From Desulfovibrio sp. Fe33 (lineage in GTDB: Bacteria; Desulfobacterota; Desulfovibrionia; Desulfovibrionales; Desulfovibrionaceae): DNA of 64,000 nucleotides. Under the pieces are notes generated by a model that was not told the DNA's origin, did not search any database, and saw nothing but the letters and a program-made list of their open reading frames with translations. The position numbers were made by a program, and so were the translations under genes. How positions within the stretch are numbered: position 1 is the stretch's first letter; every line of letters starts with the position of its first letter. This document shows, one piece after another, positions 17,189-25,952 of the stretch. The stretch spans positions 1 through 64,000 of the forward strand of contig NZ_JAQKGU010000011.1 of the NCBI RefSeq assembly GCF_028532725.1, given 5' to 3'.

Positions 17189-18214
17189 ATGAGCAAGAAT
17201 TTCGTTGTCGCCGTGTGCGGCGCCACGGGTGCGGTCGGTCAGGAGATGCTGCGGGTCCTGGAGCAGAGGGATTTCCCCTACAGCAAGGTCATTCCGTTGG
17301 CCTCCGCGCGGAGCGCGGGCAAGAAGGTCGAGTGCAAGGGCGAAGAGCTGACCGTGCTCGAACTGACCAAGGATTCCTTCGAGGGCGTGGACATCGCTTT
17401 GTTTTCCGCCGGCGGAGCCATCAGCAAGGAGTACGCCCCCATCGCGGCCAAGGCCGGCTGTGTTGTGGTCGACAACTCCGCGGCCTGGCGCATGGACCCC
17501 GAATGCCCCCTGGTGGTGCCCGAAGTGAACCCCGAGGACCTGGACTGGCACAAGGGCATCATTGCCAATCCGAACTGCTCCACCATCCAGATGATGGTCG
17601 CGCTCAAGCCCATCCATGACGAAGCGAAGATCAAGCGCGTGGTGGTATCCACCTACCAGGCCGTCTCCGGCACCGGCCAGAAGGCCATCGAGGAACTGGA
17701 GAACCAGGTCCGCCGCCTCATGTCCGGCCAGCCCGTTGTGGCCGACGTCTACCCGCACCAGATCGCCTTCAACTGCCTGCCGCACATCGATGTCTTCCAG
17801 CCCAACGGCTACACCAAGGAAGAAATGAAGATGGTCAACGAGACGGTCAAGATCATGGGCGATCCGAATATCAAGGTCACCGCCACCTGCGTGCGCGTGC
17901 CGGTCTTCTACGGCCACTCCGAGTCCATCAACATCGAGACCGAGCTCAAGCTGACCGCCGACGATGTCCGCGCGCTGCTGGCCAAGGCTCCCGGCGTCGT
18001 GGTTGAGGATTACCCCGAGAAGCTCGCCTACCCCATGGCCATCACCGCTTCCGGCGAGGACGACACCTTTGTCGGCCGTATCCGCGAGGACGAGACCATT
18101 GAGAACGGCATCAACATGTGGGTTGTTTCCGACAACATCCGCAAGGGCGCGGCCCTGAATACCATCCAGATCGCCGAGACCCTCATCGAGCGCGACCTGG
18201 TGCGCGTGCCCTAA
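17189..18214 (+). CDS. asd: Aspartate-semialdehyde dehydrogenase
   Basis: A 341-residue NADPH enzyme that converts aspartyl phosphate to the semialdehyde used for lysine, threonine and methionine. The N-terminal GATGAVGQEM binds NADP. The catalytic cysteine is C130 in NPNCSTIQM, and the acid/base histidine lies in VPVFYGHSES. The ATG at 17189 has GGAAG upstream; a GTG five codons earlier is less likely. It lies between metF and a class IV aminotransferase. Confidence 0.95.
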   Translation: MSKNFVVAVCGATGAVGQEMLRVLEQRDFPYSKVIPLASARSAGKKVECKGEELTVLELTKDSFEGVDIALFSAGGAISKEYAPIAAKAGCVVVDNSAAWRMDPECPLVVPEVNPEDLDWHKGIIANPNCSTIQMMVALKPIHDEAKIKRVVVSTYQAVSGTGQKAIEELENQVRRLMSGQPVVADVYPHQIAFNCLPHIDVFQPNGYTKEEMKMVNETVKIMGDPNIKVTATCVRVPVFYGHSESINIETELKLTADDVRALLAKAPGVVVEDYPEKLAYPMAITASGEDDTFVGRIREDETIENGINMWVVSDNIRKGAALNTIQIAETLIERDLVRVP

Positions 18215-18224
18215 GGAGTTCGGC

Positions 18225-19166
18225 GTGGCCAATGTAGCGGATTCCAAGGCGTATTTGGAAGCGATGCTGGCCGTGGAGCGGCCAGGCTCGTCGGAAATAC
18301 AGGCGTTTTACGAGCACCGCGTGGGCATGATCTGCACGGATCCGAGGCTCATGCTCATGCCCTGGGACGACCATCTGGTCCATCGCGGGGACGGCATTTT
18401 CGAGACCATGAAGTTTGTGGACCGGAAGCTCTATCAGCTTGAGCCGCACATGGCCCGCATGGAGCGTTTCTGCCAGGCCATCTACATGACCCCGCCGTGT
18501 CCCTGGGACGACATCCGGCAGCTCATTTTGGACGTGGCCAGGGCGGGGGGCCGGGATACCGGCATGGTCCGCGTGCTCATCGGGCGCGGGCCGGGCGGCT
18601 TCGGCATCTATCCGTCCGAATGCCCCGAGTCGAGCCTCTACGTGGTGGCTTACGATATGCATCCCAAACCGGAATCGGTCTACGAGAACGGCGTGACCGC
18701 CTTCAAGACCTCCATTCCGGCCAAGCAGTCGTACCTGGCGACCATCAAGTCCATCGACTACCTGCCCAACGTGCTCATGAAGCACGAGGCCGAGGAGAAG
18801 GGCTACGACTTCCCGTTCTGCTTCGACCATAACGGCTTGCTTGCCGAAGGAGCCACGGAGAACGTCTGCATCGTGGATGACAAGGGCCGTCTGGTCATCC
18901 CCGAGTTCACCAACGCCCTGGCCGGAACCACCCTCATGCGCGCGGTGGACCTTATCAAGGGCGAGATTTCCATTGTTTTTCGCGGCATCAGCGAGGAGGA
19001 AATCCTGCTCGCACGCGAAGTCCTCATCGTGGGCACCACCGGCGACGCCATTCCCGTGGTCCGCTTCAACGGCAAGCCCATTCACAACGTCAAGCCCGGC
19101 CCGGTCGCGAAGCGCATCAGGGAACTGTTGCGGCAGGACCTGGTCGAGACCGGCATCCCTCTTTAG
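18225..19166 (+). CDS. Class IV PLP-dependent aminotransferase (branched-chain aminotransferase/ADC lyase family)
   Basis: A 313-residue fold-type IV PLP enzyme. The Schiff-base lysine is probably K175 in TIKSIDYLPN, and the Glu of EGATENVCIV caps the cofactor pyridine; HRGDGIFETMKF opens the fold. The sequence does not separate branched-chain aminotransferase from D-amino acid aminotransferase or aminodeoxychorismate lyase. The nearby leu genes make a branched-chain role attractive but do not prove it. The start is GTG at 18225, with AAGGAG six bases upstream, in the spacer after asd. A G+C-rich hairpin (19188-19206) without a T run follows the gene. Confidence 0.8.
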   Translation: MANVADSKAYLEAMLAVERPGSSEIQAFYEHRVGMICTDPRLMLMPWDDHLVHRGDGIFETMKFVDRKLYQLEPHMARMERFCQAIYMTPPCPWDDIRQLILDVARAGGRDTGMVRVLIGRGPGGFGIYPSECPESSLYVVAYDMHPKPESVYENGVTAFKTSIPAKQSYLATIKSIDYLPNVLMKHEAEEKGYDFPFCFDHNGLLAEGATENVCIVDDKGRLVIPEFTNALAGTTLMRAVDLIKGEISIVFRGISEEEILLAREVLIVGTTGDAIPVVRFNGKPIHNVKPGPVAKRIRELLRQDLVETGIPL

Positions 19167-19247
19167 GGGGAGTGTTCGGGGCCGCAAGCCCGGGGTTGCC
19201 CCGGGCGGCGGCCCGGCCCGTCGTCGGCGGTATGACCGGAGTTGCTC

Positions 19248-19541
19248 ATGAACGTGTATTTGCTCCTCGCGATTATCGGCCTGATCGGTTGGTCGGTTTT
19301 TCAGGCCTTCTGCAAACCGGCCGAAGGGCGCGTCGCCTGGGCCACGGTCGCGGCTATTCTCACTTCCGCGTTGATTCTCCTTGCTTTGGGCAATTACTTC
19401 GTCACCGTTGATGAGAACGGTGTTCTCCGCGAATTCGGCCCAGCGCTCCCCATAGGCGCGATCCTTCTGTTGGTCGGTCTTCTCGGTTGCGCGGTGTTGA
19501 TTCTTCGTCGTCTCTATCGGCGTTTTAAAGCCCGCCGCTAA
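19248..19541 (+). CDS. Small integral membrane protein, three helices
   Basis: A 97-residue hydrophobic protein with three predicted helices (MNVYLLLAIIGLIGW, ATVAAILTSALILLAL and IGAILLLVGLLGCAVLIL) and a basic tail RRLYRRFKARR, so the C-terminus probably lies in the cytoplasm. No family was recognised. The ATG at 19248 is preceded by GGAG. An imperfect hairpin TCCGAA/TTCGGA follows the stop. Confidence 0.5.
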   Translation: MNVYLLLAIIGLIGWSVFQAFCKPAEGRVAWATVAAILTSALILLALGNYFVTVDENGVLREFGPALPIGAILLLVGLLGCAVLILRRLYRRFKARR

Positions 19542-19658
19542 TAATTCTTCCGAATATTCTTTCGGATAGTTACGTCTTGATCGTCGGGGTTTTCGGATTC
19601 CGGGGCCGATGCGCCGCGTGAGAGCGGGCCTTCGGTCGCGGCGCTTTTCGCGTTGCGT

Positions 19659-20561
19659 TCAGAATGGACCGGAATTGATCGCCGCGTGGCGGAATCGGCG
19701 AATGGCTTCATCGGCCAGCGTATCGGCTCCCATGGCTCGCATGGCGTGGTCGTGGAGCATGTGGGTGACGTCCAGGGGGCCGGGAATGGACATGAATCCG
19801 AAGGATGCGGCCCAGGCTTCGCCGCGCAGATGGGCCAGCGCCCAGCGCACGGTGTGTTCGTGGAAGAACTGCTGGTTGTTGATGACCAGGATCGCCTTGC
19901 ACCGGCCGTCTTCGGCGCGTTCCCTGAAAGACGGCTTATGGTGCTCGCAGGAGGCCAGCGGATAGCTGACATGGTGAAACTGGCTGCCCGCAAGGGCCGC
20001 CTGCACCCACAGGTCCCAGTCGCGGTAGAATGTGTTGTCTCGGAATCCGTTTGTCCGATCGAACGCCTCGCGCGTGATGAGTACGCCGGGGCCCAGGAAT
20101 CCCCGGGCTTGGAGCAGGCCGTCCCGGTACGGAGGCAGTTGGACCATGGACGGGCCGAGGGCGCGGTTCCTGTCGGGAGCCAGCCGGATATAGTCGGCGT
20201 ACATTATTCCGGTTTCGGGGTGATCCTCGAAGACCGCATCGACGGTGGTCAGATACTTGGGGTCGAGGCGGTAATCGGGCCTCACGAACATGAGCAGGTC
20301 GCCGAGCGTTCTGGATGCGGCAAGATTTCTGGCCCTGGACGGAGTGACGTCGGTATCGAAAGCTTCCAGCCGGATGGCGTCGAGTCCTGTTATGGCCCGC
20401 CAGACATCCTGGTCGGAGGGGGCGTGCCCGCCGTTTCCTGCCACCACGATCTCAGTCCGGTCGAGTCCGTCGGACTGCCGGGAGATGGACTGCAACAGGC
20501 GCGGCAGGCCGGGGTGGGTTTCCAAGTCGGAAACGATTATGGAAACGGTATGCTTGCGCAT
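19659..20561 (-). CDS. Family 2 glycosyltransferase
   Basis: A 300-residue GT-A-type transferase. The N-terminus HTVSIIVSDLETHPGLPRLLQSI is the usual GT2 opening. SRARNLAASRTLGDLLMFVRPDYRLDPKYL holds the nucleotide-sugar region, although the common DxD is replaced by RPD. FYRDWDLWVQAALAG is the typical ED/RDWDLW acceptor motif. No membrane segment is visible. The donor and acceptor are unknown. It stands alone, convergent to the small membrane gene and divergent from the SulP gene. Confidence 0.78.
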   Translation of the reverse strand: MRKHTVSIIVSDLETHPGLPRLLQSISRQSDGLDRTEIVVAGNGGHAPSDQDVWRAITGLDAIRLEAFDTDVTPSRARNLAASRTLGDLLMFVRPDYRLDPKYLTTVDAVFEDHPETGIMYADYIRLAPDRNRALGPSMVQLPPYRDGLLQARGFLGPGVLITREAFDRTNGFRDNTFYRDWDLWVQAALAGSQFHHVSYPLASCEHHKPSFRERAEDGRCKAILVINNQQFFHEHTVRWALAHLRGEAWAASFGFMSIPGPLDVTHMLHDHAMRAMGADTLADEAIRRFRHAAINSGPF

Positions 20562-20834
20562 GGCTCCCTTCCATGGGATTCGGTTTCACATCCGGGGAGG
20601 CTGGTACGATCCGTGTACACAATTCGCCTCACTCGCAATTATCGCATCGACCCATAGGTCGGAAACTTTAGGCCCGGGGCGCGTCTTTTTTGAAAAAAGC
20701 GCGTGCATTCCTTTGTGGAGTCGGCTTGCGTGAGGCCGTGGGTTGACGTATGTAGCTAGAAGCGTGAAACAATATGTCGACCGGTTTCGTCTTCCCCGGT
20801 TTATGGATGCACCTCTTGTCTCCGGCGGTAACCT
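20562..20834. other. Intergenic region with a long perfect palindrome
   Basis: The gap between the glycosyltransferase and the SulP gene holds a near-perfect hairpin around GCGCGTCTTTTTTG/AAAAAAGCGCG (about 20680-20706). A TTGACG box at about 20743 has no good -10 partner. No small gene was supported. Confidence 0.4.
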
Positions 20835-23504
20835 GTGGCTAGCTTCAAGTGTGATTCGTGCGGTTATGAGCGAGCTGTCCCTGATGGGCTGATTGGGAAA
20901 AAAGCCAGGTGTCCGGGTTGCGGCCTGGGCGTGACCGTGGCCGACGATCGAGTTTCGAAGAAAAAGCCTTCCCGGGCGGAAGGGAACGCCGAGCCTTTAC
21001 TCCCTATCAATCTCGACGAGCGGCCGGAAGTCGACCTGGGGCGGGCGGAAGACGTTATTTGCGCCGCCTGCGGGCACGTCCAGGAGCAGGGTGGCGGTTC
21101 CAAGTGTTCTCGTTGCGGCGCGGTGCTGGATACGGTCGAAACCGAGCCTGAAGTGGATGAGAGCGAGATCGACGTGAGCGATCTTGTCGAGCCGGGCGCG
21201 CCGGAGGTGTGGGACGCGGACTTCAAGGGGGACGAGGGAGCGACGAATCTCGAAGGCGATTCGGACCCCGACCGTTGGCGGCTGCTGCGCGGCGGAAAGA
21301 CCCTCAACCTGTACGCGGGCATCGTTTCCGGCCTGCTGTCCCTGTTTTTCGTCTATTCCCTGTCCTTGCTGGCCGCTTCCCAGGGCGGGATGCATCAATA
21401 CCTGCCGTTTCTGCTCGGCACCGCGCTGACCGGCGTCATCGTCGGCTCCATCTGCTTTTCCTTCCTCTCGCGCATTCCCTTCGCCTTGGTCGGGCCCGAG
21501 ACGGTTCTGACCGCCGTGCTTTTTCTGTTCATCGGGAGCATGTACCGCTACATGGCCGAGACCTTCACCCCGGAGCTCATCCTGCCGACCATCCTGGCGG
21601 GCATCAGCACGGCGGCGTTGCTGACGGGATTGAGCCTGCTCCTGCTGGCCCGGTTCAGGGTCGGTGAGTTCATCCGCTTCATTCCACTGCAAATCGTCGG
21701 CGGGGCTATCGGCGGCGTGGGGGTATTCGTGCTCGTCGGGGCGTTCGCCTGGATGGGCGGCCTGAATCCCGATTGGAGCAACGTCTATAGCCTGGCTCTC
21801 TCCCTGACCACCGATTTCGATTTGCACCAGGACCTCAACACCATGGGGCCGAGCGTGATCTTCGGCCTGTTCCTGTTCTTCGCCATGTTCAGGACCAAAA
21901 ACTCCCTGTTTCTGCTGGCCTTGATCCTGGCCGCAGTGGGGGCTGGAAACGGGGTGGGAATCTGGGCTGCTGATTCTGGCCTCAAGGACCTCGCTGCGCC
22001 GGTGCCGTTCCCTGAGGGGTCGCTCCTGGTTCATCTGGTGGAGGTGCTGCGCTCACCCTTGCTTTTCAGCGACATTCAGTGGGCGGTAATCAAATCGCAT
22101 TCGTTGTACATCGGGGCCATGGTCGTTCTGGCCGTGCTCACTGTCATGTATCGGACTACCCGGCTTGAGCTGATGAGTGGGAAGGAGAGCGATCTGAATC
22201 GCGAATATGCCGCTCTCGGCGTGACGAATATGGTTTCCGGGATGTTTTGCGGTATGCCCGTGTCGCTTTCCTACGGCAGGAGCGCAGGCAGCTATACCTC
22301 GGGCGGCAGGGGGCCGCTGGCCGGGATCGTGGCCGGTCTGGTCTGTGGCGTGGGACTGCTTTACGCGGACGTGGTGCTGCCCATGATCCCCCGCTTCGTG
22401 CCCGAGGGGTTGCTCGTGTACGCCGGGCTTGACCTTATTCGCGATTGGGGATTCAGGACCCGCTCTTCCTTTACCGGCCGAACCGATCTGTGGCTGCTCA
22501 GGCTGACCTTTGCGGCGACCATTCTTCTCGGATTGCTCGAAGGCGTCGCCGTCGGCGTGGTCCTGGCGCTGATGGTCACGGTCAGCCGTGCGGGCCGTGG
22601 AGGCGTGGTGCGAAACGAGCTGTCGGGCTCCCATCACTCCAGCAACGTTGACAGGGCCTCGGCGCAGCAGAGGATTCTCAAGGAATACGGCGACCATATC
22701 CACATCATGCGCATCCAGGGATTCCTCTTTCTCGGCTCCATGGAGCGGCTGGTCAAGGCGGTGCGCGCGAGGTTGGAGGAATCCAACCGGCTCTCCCTGG
22801 ACTATCTGGTTCTTGATTTTCGGCTGGTGGAAGGCTTCGCCTCGGCTTCCGGGCTCGGTTTCGCCAAGCTGCACAGGCTGGCCGAAGAAGGCGGTGTTCA
22901 GGTGGTCATCACCAGCGCGCCGCTGGAATTGGAGTCCCATCTCGTTTCCCTTGGGTATGCGGGCGACGAGGACGGGCAGTTCAAGATATTCTTCAACCTG
23001 GATTACGCCCTGGAGTGGTGCGAGAATCGGGTGCTCGACGCCGAGGGAATGCTGGAGATGAAGCGCAGGACACTGCCCGAGCTGTTGGTCCCGATCTTTC
23101 CGGTGCCCCGGTATATCCCGGCGCTTATGAAGGCCCTTCAGCGCGAGGTGGTGCAGGCGGGCGAAACGGTCTTTCGACAGGGGGACAGTTCAGACGCCAT
23201 GTATTTCGTGGAATCCGGCAGGCTGGACGTCGAACTGGAACTGCCCGACGGCCGAATCATCCGGCTGAAAAAAGTGGGGCCGGGCGCGGTGTTCGGCGAG
23301 ATGGGCATTTACACTTTGTCTCCGAGATCGGCGACCATCCGGGCCGCCGAGAGGTGTGTCCTTTACCGCATGACCCTGCGCAGGCTTGAGGCGATAGAAG
23401 CGCGCGCCCCCAGGCTGGTTACAGCCATCAACCGTTTCCTGGTGAACCTTGTGTCCGCGCGCCTTGCGGCGTGCAACCTCCGGGTGCGCGATCTCATGCT
23501 TTAG
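20835..23504 (+). CDS. SulP/SLC26 anion transporter with zinc ribbons, STAS and cyclic-nucleotide-binding domains
   Basis: An 889-residue multidomain membrane protein. Residues 1-100 contain two zinc-ribbon-like knuckle pairs (C6/C9 with C26/C29, and C76/C79 with C91/C94). About 155-590 is a SulP-type transport core with 10-14 helices. About 615-730 resembles a STAS domain (SLDYLVLDFRLVEGFASASG). About 765-880 is a cNMP/Crp-type domain with FRQGDSSDAMYFVESGRL and GAVFGEMGIYTLSPRSATIRA. SulP proteins move sulfate, bicarbonate or dicarboxylates; the substrate here is unknown. The start is GTG at 20835 with a weak ribosome site. The modular tail suggests gating by a cyclic nucleotide; the zinc ribbons are unusual. 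Confidence 0.82.
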   Translation: MASFKCDSCGYERAVPDGLIGKKARCPGCGLGVTVADDRVSKKKPSRAEGNAEPLLPINLDERPEVDLGRAEDVICAACGHVQEQGGGSKCSRCGAVLDTVETEPEVDESEIDVSDLVEPGAPEVWDADFKGDEGATNLEGDSDPDRWRLLRGGKTLNLYAGIVSGLLSLFFVYSLSLLAASQGGMHQYLPFLLGTALTGVIVGSICFSFLSRIPFALVGPETVLTAVLFLFIGSMYRYMAETFTPELILPTILAGISTAALLTGLSLLLLARFRVGEFIRFIPLQIVGGAIGGVGVFVLVGAFAWMGGLNPDWSNVYSLALSLTTDFDLHQDLNTMGPSVIFGLFLFFAMFRTKNSLFLLALILAAVGAGNGVGIWAADSGLKDLAAPVPFPEGSLLVHLVEVLRSPLLFSDIQWAVIKSHSLYIGAMVVLAVLTVMYRTTRLELMSGKESDLNREYAALGVTNMVSGMFCGMPVSLSYGRSAGSYTSGGRGPLAGIVAGLVCGVGLLYADVVLPMIPRFVPEGLLVYAGLDLIRDWGFRTRSSFTGRTDLWLLRLTFAATILLGLLEGVAVGVVLALMVTVSRAGRGGVVRNELSGSHHSSNVDRASAQQRILKEYGDHIHIMRIQGFLFLGSMERLVKAVRARLEESNRLSLDYLVLDFRLVEGFASASGLGFAKLHRLAEEGGVQVVITSAPLELESHLVSLGYAGDEDGQFKIFFNLDYALEWCENRVLDAEGMLEMKRRTLPELLVPIFPVPRYIPALMKALQREVVQAGETVFRQGDSSDAMYFVESGRLDVELELPDGRIIRLKKVGPGAVFGEMGIYTLSPRSATIRAAERCVLYRMTLRRLEAIEARAPRLVTAINRFLVNLVSARLAACNLRVRDLML

Positions 23505-23518
23505 ACGATCGGGAGGGC

Positions 23519-24394
23519 CTAGGCGTCCTGGGCGAGGTCTTCCAGGACGTATTGTCTGAGGGCGTCTTCCCAGCGACGCGGAGTTACGCCCGTGGTCCGG
23601 GTGAATTTGGCCAGATCGAGCACCGAGTATGAGGGGCGGACGGCCTTGGTGGGATAGGCCGAAGTGGGGACGGGCGAGACCGTGCAGTCCTTGTTTGCGA
23701 GGCTGACGGCGGTGTTGGCCAACCCGTGCCAGGAGGTTTCCCCGGAATTGGCGAGATGGAATATCCCGGTTGCGTCCTTTTCCACCAGCCGGATGGTGTT
23801 TTTTGCGATATCCGGTGTGTAGGAGGGAGAACCGACCTGGTCGTTGACCACGGTCAGGTTGCGGCGCGTGTCCGCCAGTCCGAGAATTTTTTTCACGAAG
23901 TTCGTCCTGCCCGGACCGAAGAGCCAGGATATCCGGATTATCAGGGTGCGCTCATAGCCGAGCTTGAGCAGGCCGCGTTCGCCGTCCGCTTTGCTGATTC
24001 CGTAAACCGAAGTCGCGTTGGCTTCGTCGTACTCCGTGTAGGGCGAGTGCTTGTGGCCGCTGAAAACGAAGTCCGTGCTGTAGTGGATAAAAGGGATGGC
24101 CCGCCGCGCGGCCAGCGTGGCCAACAGCGGCGGAGCGGTGGCGTTGAGGGCGAAGGCTTTTTCCGGTTCATCCTCGGCCAAGTCCACCTGCGTATAGCCG
24201 GTGGCGTTGACGAGCAGATCCGGGTCGTTTCGGTTCAGCCATCCTTCCATGCACAGCGGGTCGAGAACGTCGCAGTCCTTGCGGGAGAGGGGGAAGGCCA
24301 TGGCCCCGGCTCGGCTGAATTCCTTGGTCAGGGCTTGCCCCAGCAGTCCACTCCTGCCGCCCAGGATGGCAACCCGCAGTCCTTCAATGCGCAT
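23519..24394 (-). CDS. rfbD: dTDP-4-dehydrorhamnose reductase
   Basis: A 291-residue short-chain dehydrogenase. The Rossmann motif is ILGGRSGLLGQALTKEF, followed by VDLAEDEPEKAFALNA and FIHYSTDFVFSG, and the catalytic YxxxK is in VYGISKADGE. These are RfbD/RmlD hallmarks; the enzyme makes the last step to dTDP-L-rhamnose. The ATG at 24394 shares its A with the rfbB stop (TGATG), indicating coupling. The other two genes of the pathway, rfbA and rfbC, are not in the window. Confidence 0.87.
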   Translation of the reverse strand: MRIEGLRVAILGGRSGLLGQALTKEFSRAGAMAFPLSRKDCDVLDPLCMEGWLNRNDPDLLVNATGYTQVDLAEDEPEKAFALNATAPPLLATLAARRAIPFIHYSTDFVFSGHKHSPYTEYDEANATSVYGISKADGERGLLKLGYERTLIIRISWLFGPGRTNFVKKILGLADTRRNLTVVNDQVGSPSYTPDIAKNTIRLVEKDATGIFHLANSGETSWHGLANTAVSLANKDCTVSPVPTSAYPTKAVRPSYSVLDLAKFTRTTGVTPRRWEDALRQYVLEDLAQDA

Positions 24395-25410
24395 CAGGCG
24401 CGCTCCTCGTACCACGTGTCCATGAAGTTCCGGTATTCGCCGCTTTGGACCTGTTCAAGCCAGGTTCCGTTGGCTTCGTACCAGGCAATGGTTCGCGTCA
24501 ATCCTTCGTCGAAGGGCAGCGTAGGGGCGAAACCGAGCTCTTTATGCGCCAGGGAAAAGTCCATGGCGTACCGTTTGTCGTGGCCCGGCCGGTCGGTGAC
24601 GTAGGTAATCAGCGACTCCGGTTTGCCCACGATGGAGAGCAGGGTCCTGACTACGGAGATGTTGGTTTCCTCGGCGTTGCCGCCGAAGTTGTAGACCTGC
24701 CCCTCGCGTCCCTTGGTCAGGGTCAGCTCCACGCCTCGGCAGTGATCGTCCACGAAAATCCAGTCGCGAACGTTGAGGCCGTCCCCGTAGACGGGCAGCT
24801 GCTTGTTCGCCTTGGCGTTGAGGAACATGAGGGGGATGAGCTTCTCGGGGAATTGGTATGGACCGTAGTTGTTGGAGCAGCGGGTGATGAGCACCGGGAA
24901 ATGATAGGTTTCGAAATAGGCCCGGGCCATGAGGTCCGCACCGGCCTTGCTGGCGGAATAGGGGCTGTTGGGCGCGAGGGGAGTGTCCTCGGTGAATTTG
25001 CCCGACGGGCCGAGGGTGCCGTAGACCTCATCGGTGGACACGTGGACGAACCGTTCCGTGCGGCGTTGACGGGCGCATTCCATGAGGTTTTGCGCTCCGG
25101 CCACGTTGGTGGCGACGAATGGCGACGGGTCGTTGATGGACCTGTCCACATGAGACTCGGCCGCGAAGTTGACCACCGCGTCCACTTTATGGTCGGCCAG
25201 GAGGTCCATGACCAGATCGCGGTCGCAGATGTCGCCCTGCACAAAGTCGTAGCGGGGCTCGTTTTCCTCCAGGTCCAGGAGGTTCAACCTGTTGCCCGCA
25301 TAGGTGAGCTTGTCCAGATTGATGATGGACCAGTCGGGGTGTGAGCCGAGCATGAGCCTGATGAAGTTGGTGCCGATGAAGCCGCAGCCGCCGGTGACGA
25401 GTATTTTCAT
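24394..25410 (-). CDS. rfbB: dTDP-glucose 4,6-dehydratase
   Basis: A 338-residue extended SDR enzyme, the second step of dTDP-rhamnose synthesis. NAD binding is by VTGGCGFIGTNFIRLM; the catalytic residues are in VSTDEVYGTLG and NSPYSASKAGAD; RCSNNYGPYQFPEKLIPLM is the RfbB signature. The ATG at 25410 starts directly at the Rossmann strand; the frame is open to 25590, but those residues are low-complexity. rfbD follows with overlapping codons. Confidence 0.94.
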   Translation of the reverse strand: MKILVTGGCGFIGTNFIRLMLGSHPDWSIINLDKLTYAGNRLNLLDLEENEPRYDFVQGDICDRDLVMDLLADHKVDAVVNFAAESHVDRSINDPSPFVATNVAGAQNLMECARQRRTERFVHVSTDEVYGTLGPSGKFTEDTPLAPNSPYSASKAGADLMARAYFETYHFPVLITRCSNNYGPYQFPEKLIPLMFLNAKANKQLPVYGDGLNVRDWIFVDDHCRGVELTLTKGREGQVYNFGGNAEETNISVVRTLLSIVGKPESLITYVTDRPGHDKRYAMDFSLAHKELGFAPTLPFDEGLTRTIAWYEANGTWLEQVQSGEYRNFMDTWYEERA

Positions 25411-25487
25411 GGAAATTATGTTGGTCTGGGTGAAAGGGTTCGGAGATTGGTGAACTTTGAAAACCCTACAGCCAGGCGGGTAAAAAC

Positions 25488-25949
25488 TCAAGCCGTGAAG
25501 GTGTCCCTGATGGAATCGGTTTGGCGCAGGGCCTCGAAGAGGAGGATACCCGCGGCCGTTGACAGGTTCAGGCTGCGGACCTCTCCCCAAATGGGAATGC
25601 GCACTCTTGGGCGGCCGTCCATGAGTTCGACGGGCAGGCCGCGCGACTCCGGGCCGAGGACTATGGCGTCGTCGGCCCGGAATTCGAAGCGGTGATGGGC
25701 GGTGCTGGCCTTGGTGGTGGCCATGACCAGCCTCGGCGGCGCGATCGTTTCGAGAAAGTGGTCGAAGTTCGGGTGGACGGTCACATCCACATGCGGCCAG
25801 TAATCCAGGCCCGCGCGTTTGAGGTGCTTGTCGTCAATGGAGAATCCGAGCGGCTCGATGAGGTGGAGCGGGGTCCGCGTGGCGGCACACAGCCGGGCGA
25901 TATTGCCGGTGTTCGGTGGAATTTCCGGCTCGAAGAGAACGATGCGCAT
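25488..25949 (-). CDS. trmL: tRNA (cytidine/uridine-34-2'-O)-methyltransferase
   Basis: A 153-residue SPOUT methyltransferase that modifies the wobble base of tRNA-Leu isoacceptors in E. coli. The three SPOUT motifs are visible: FEPEIPPNTGNIARLCAATR at the start, IVLGPESRGLP for SAM binding in the knot, and IPIWGEVRSLNLSTAAGILLFEA at the end. The length matches TrmL. It follows the mobB-like gene by three bases, so it is probably cotranscribed with the tungsten/molybdenum block although functionally separate. Confidence 0.9.
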   Translation of the reverse strand: MRIVLFEPEIPPNTGNIARLCAATRTPLHLIEPLGFSIDDKHLKRAGLDYWPHVDVTVHPNFDHFLETIAPPRLVMATTKASTAHHRFEFRADDAIVLGPESRGLPVELMDGRPRVRIPIWGEVRSLNLSTAAGILLFEALRQTDSIRDTFTA

Positions 25950-25952
25950 GAT

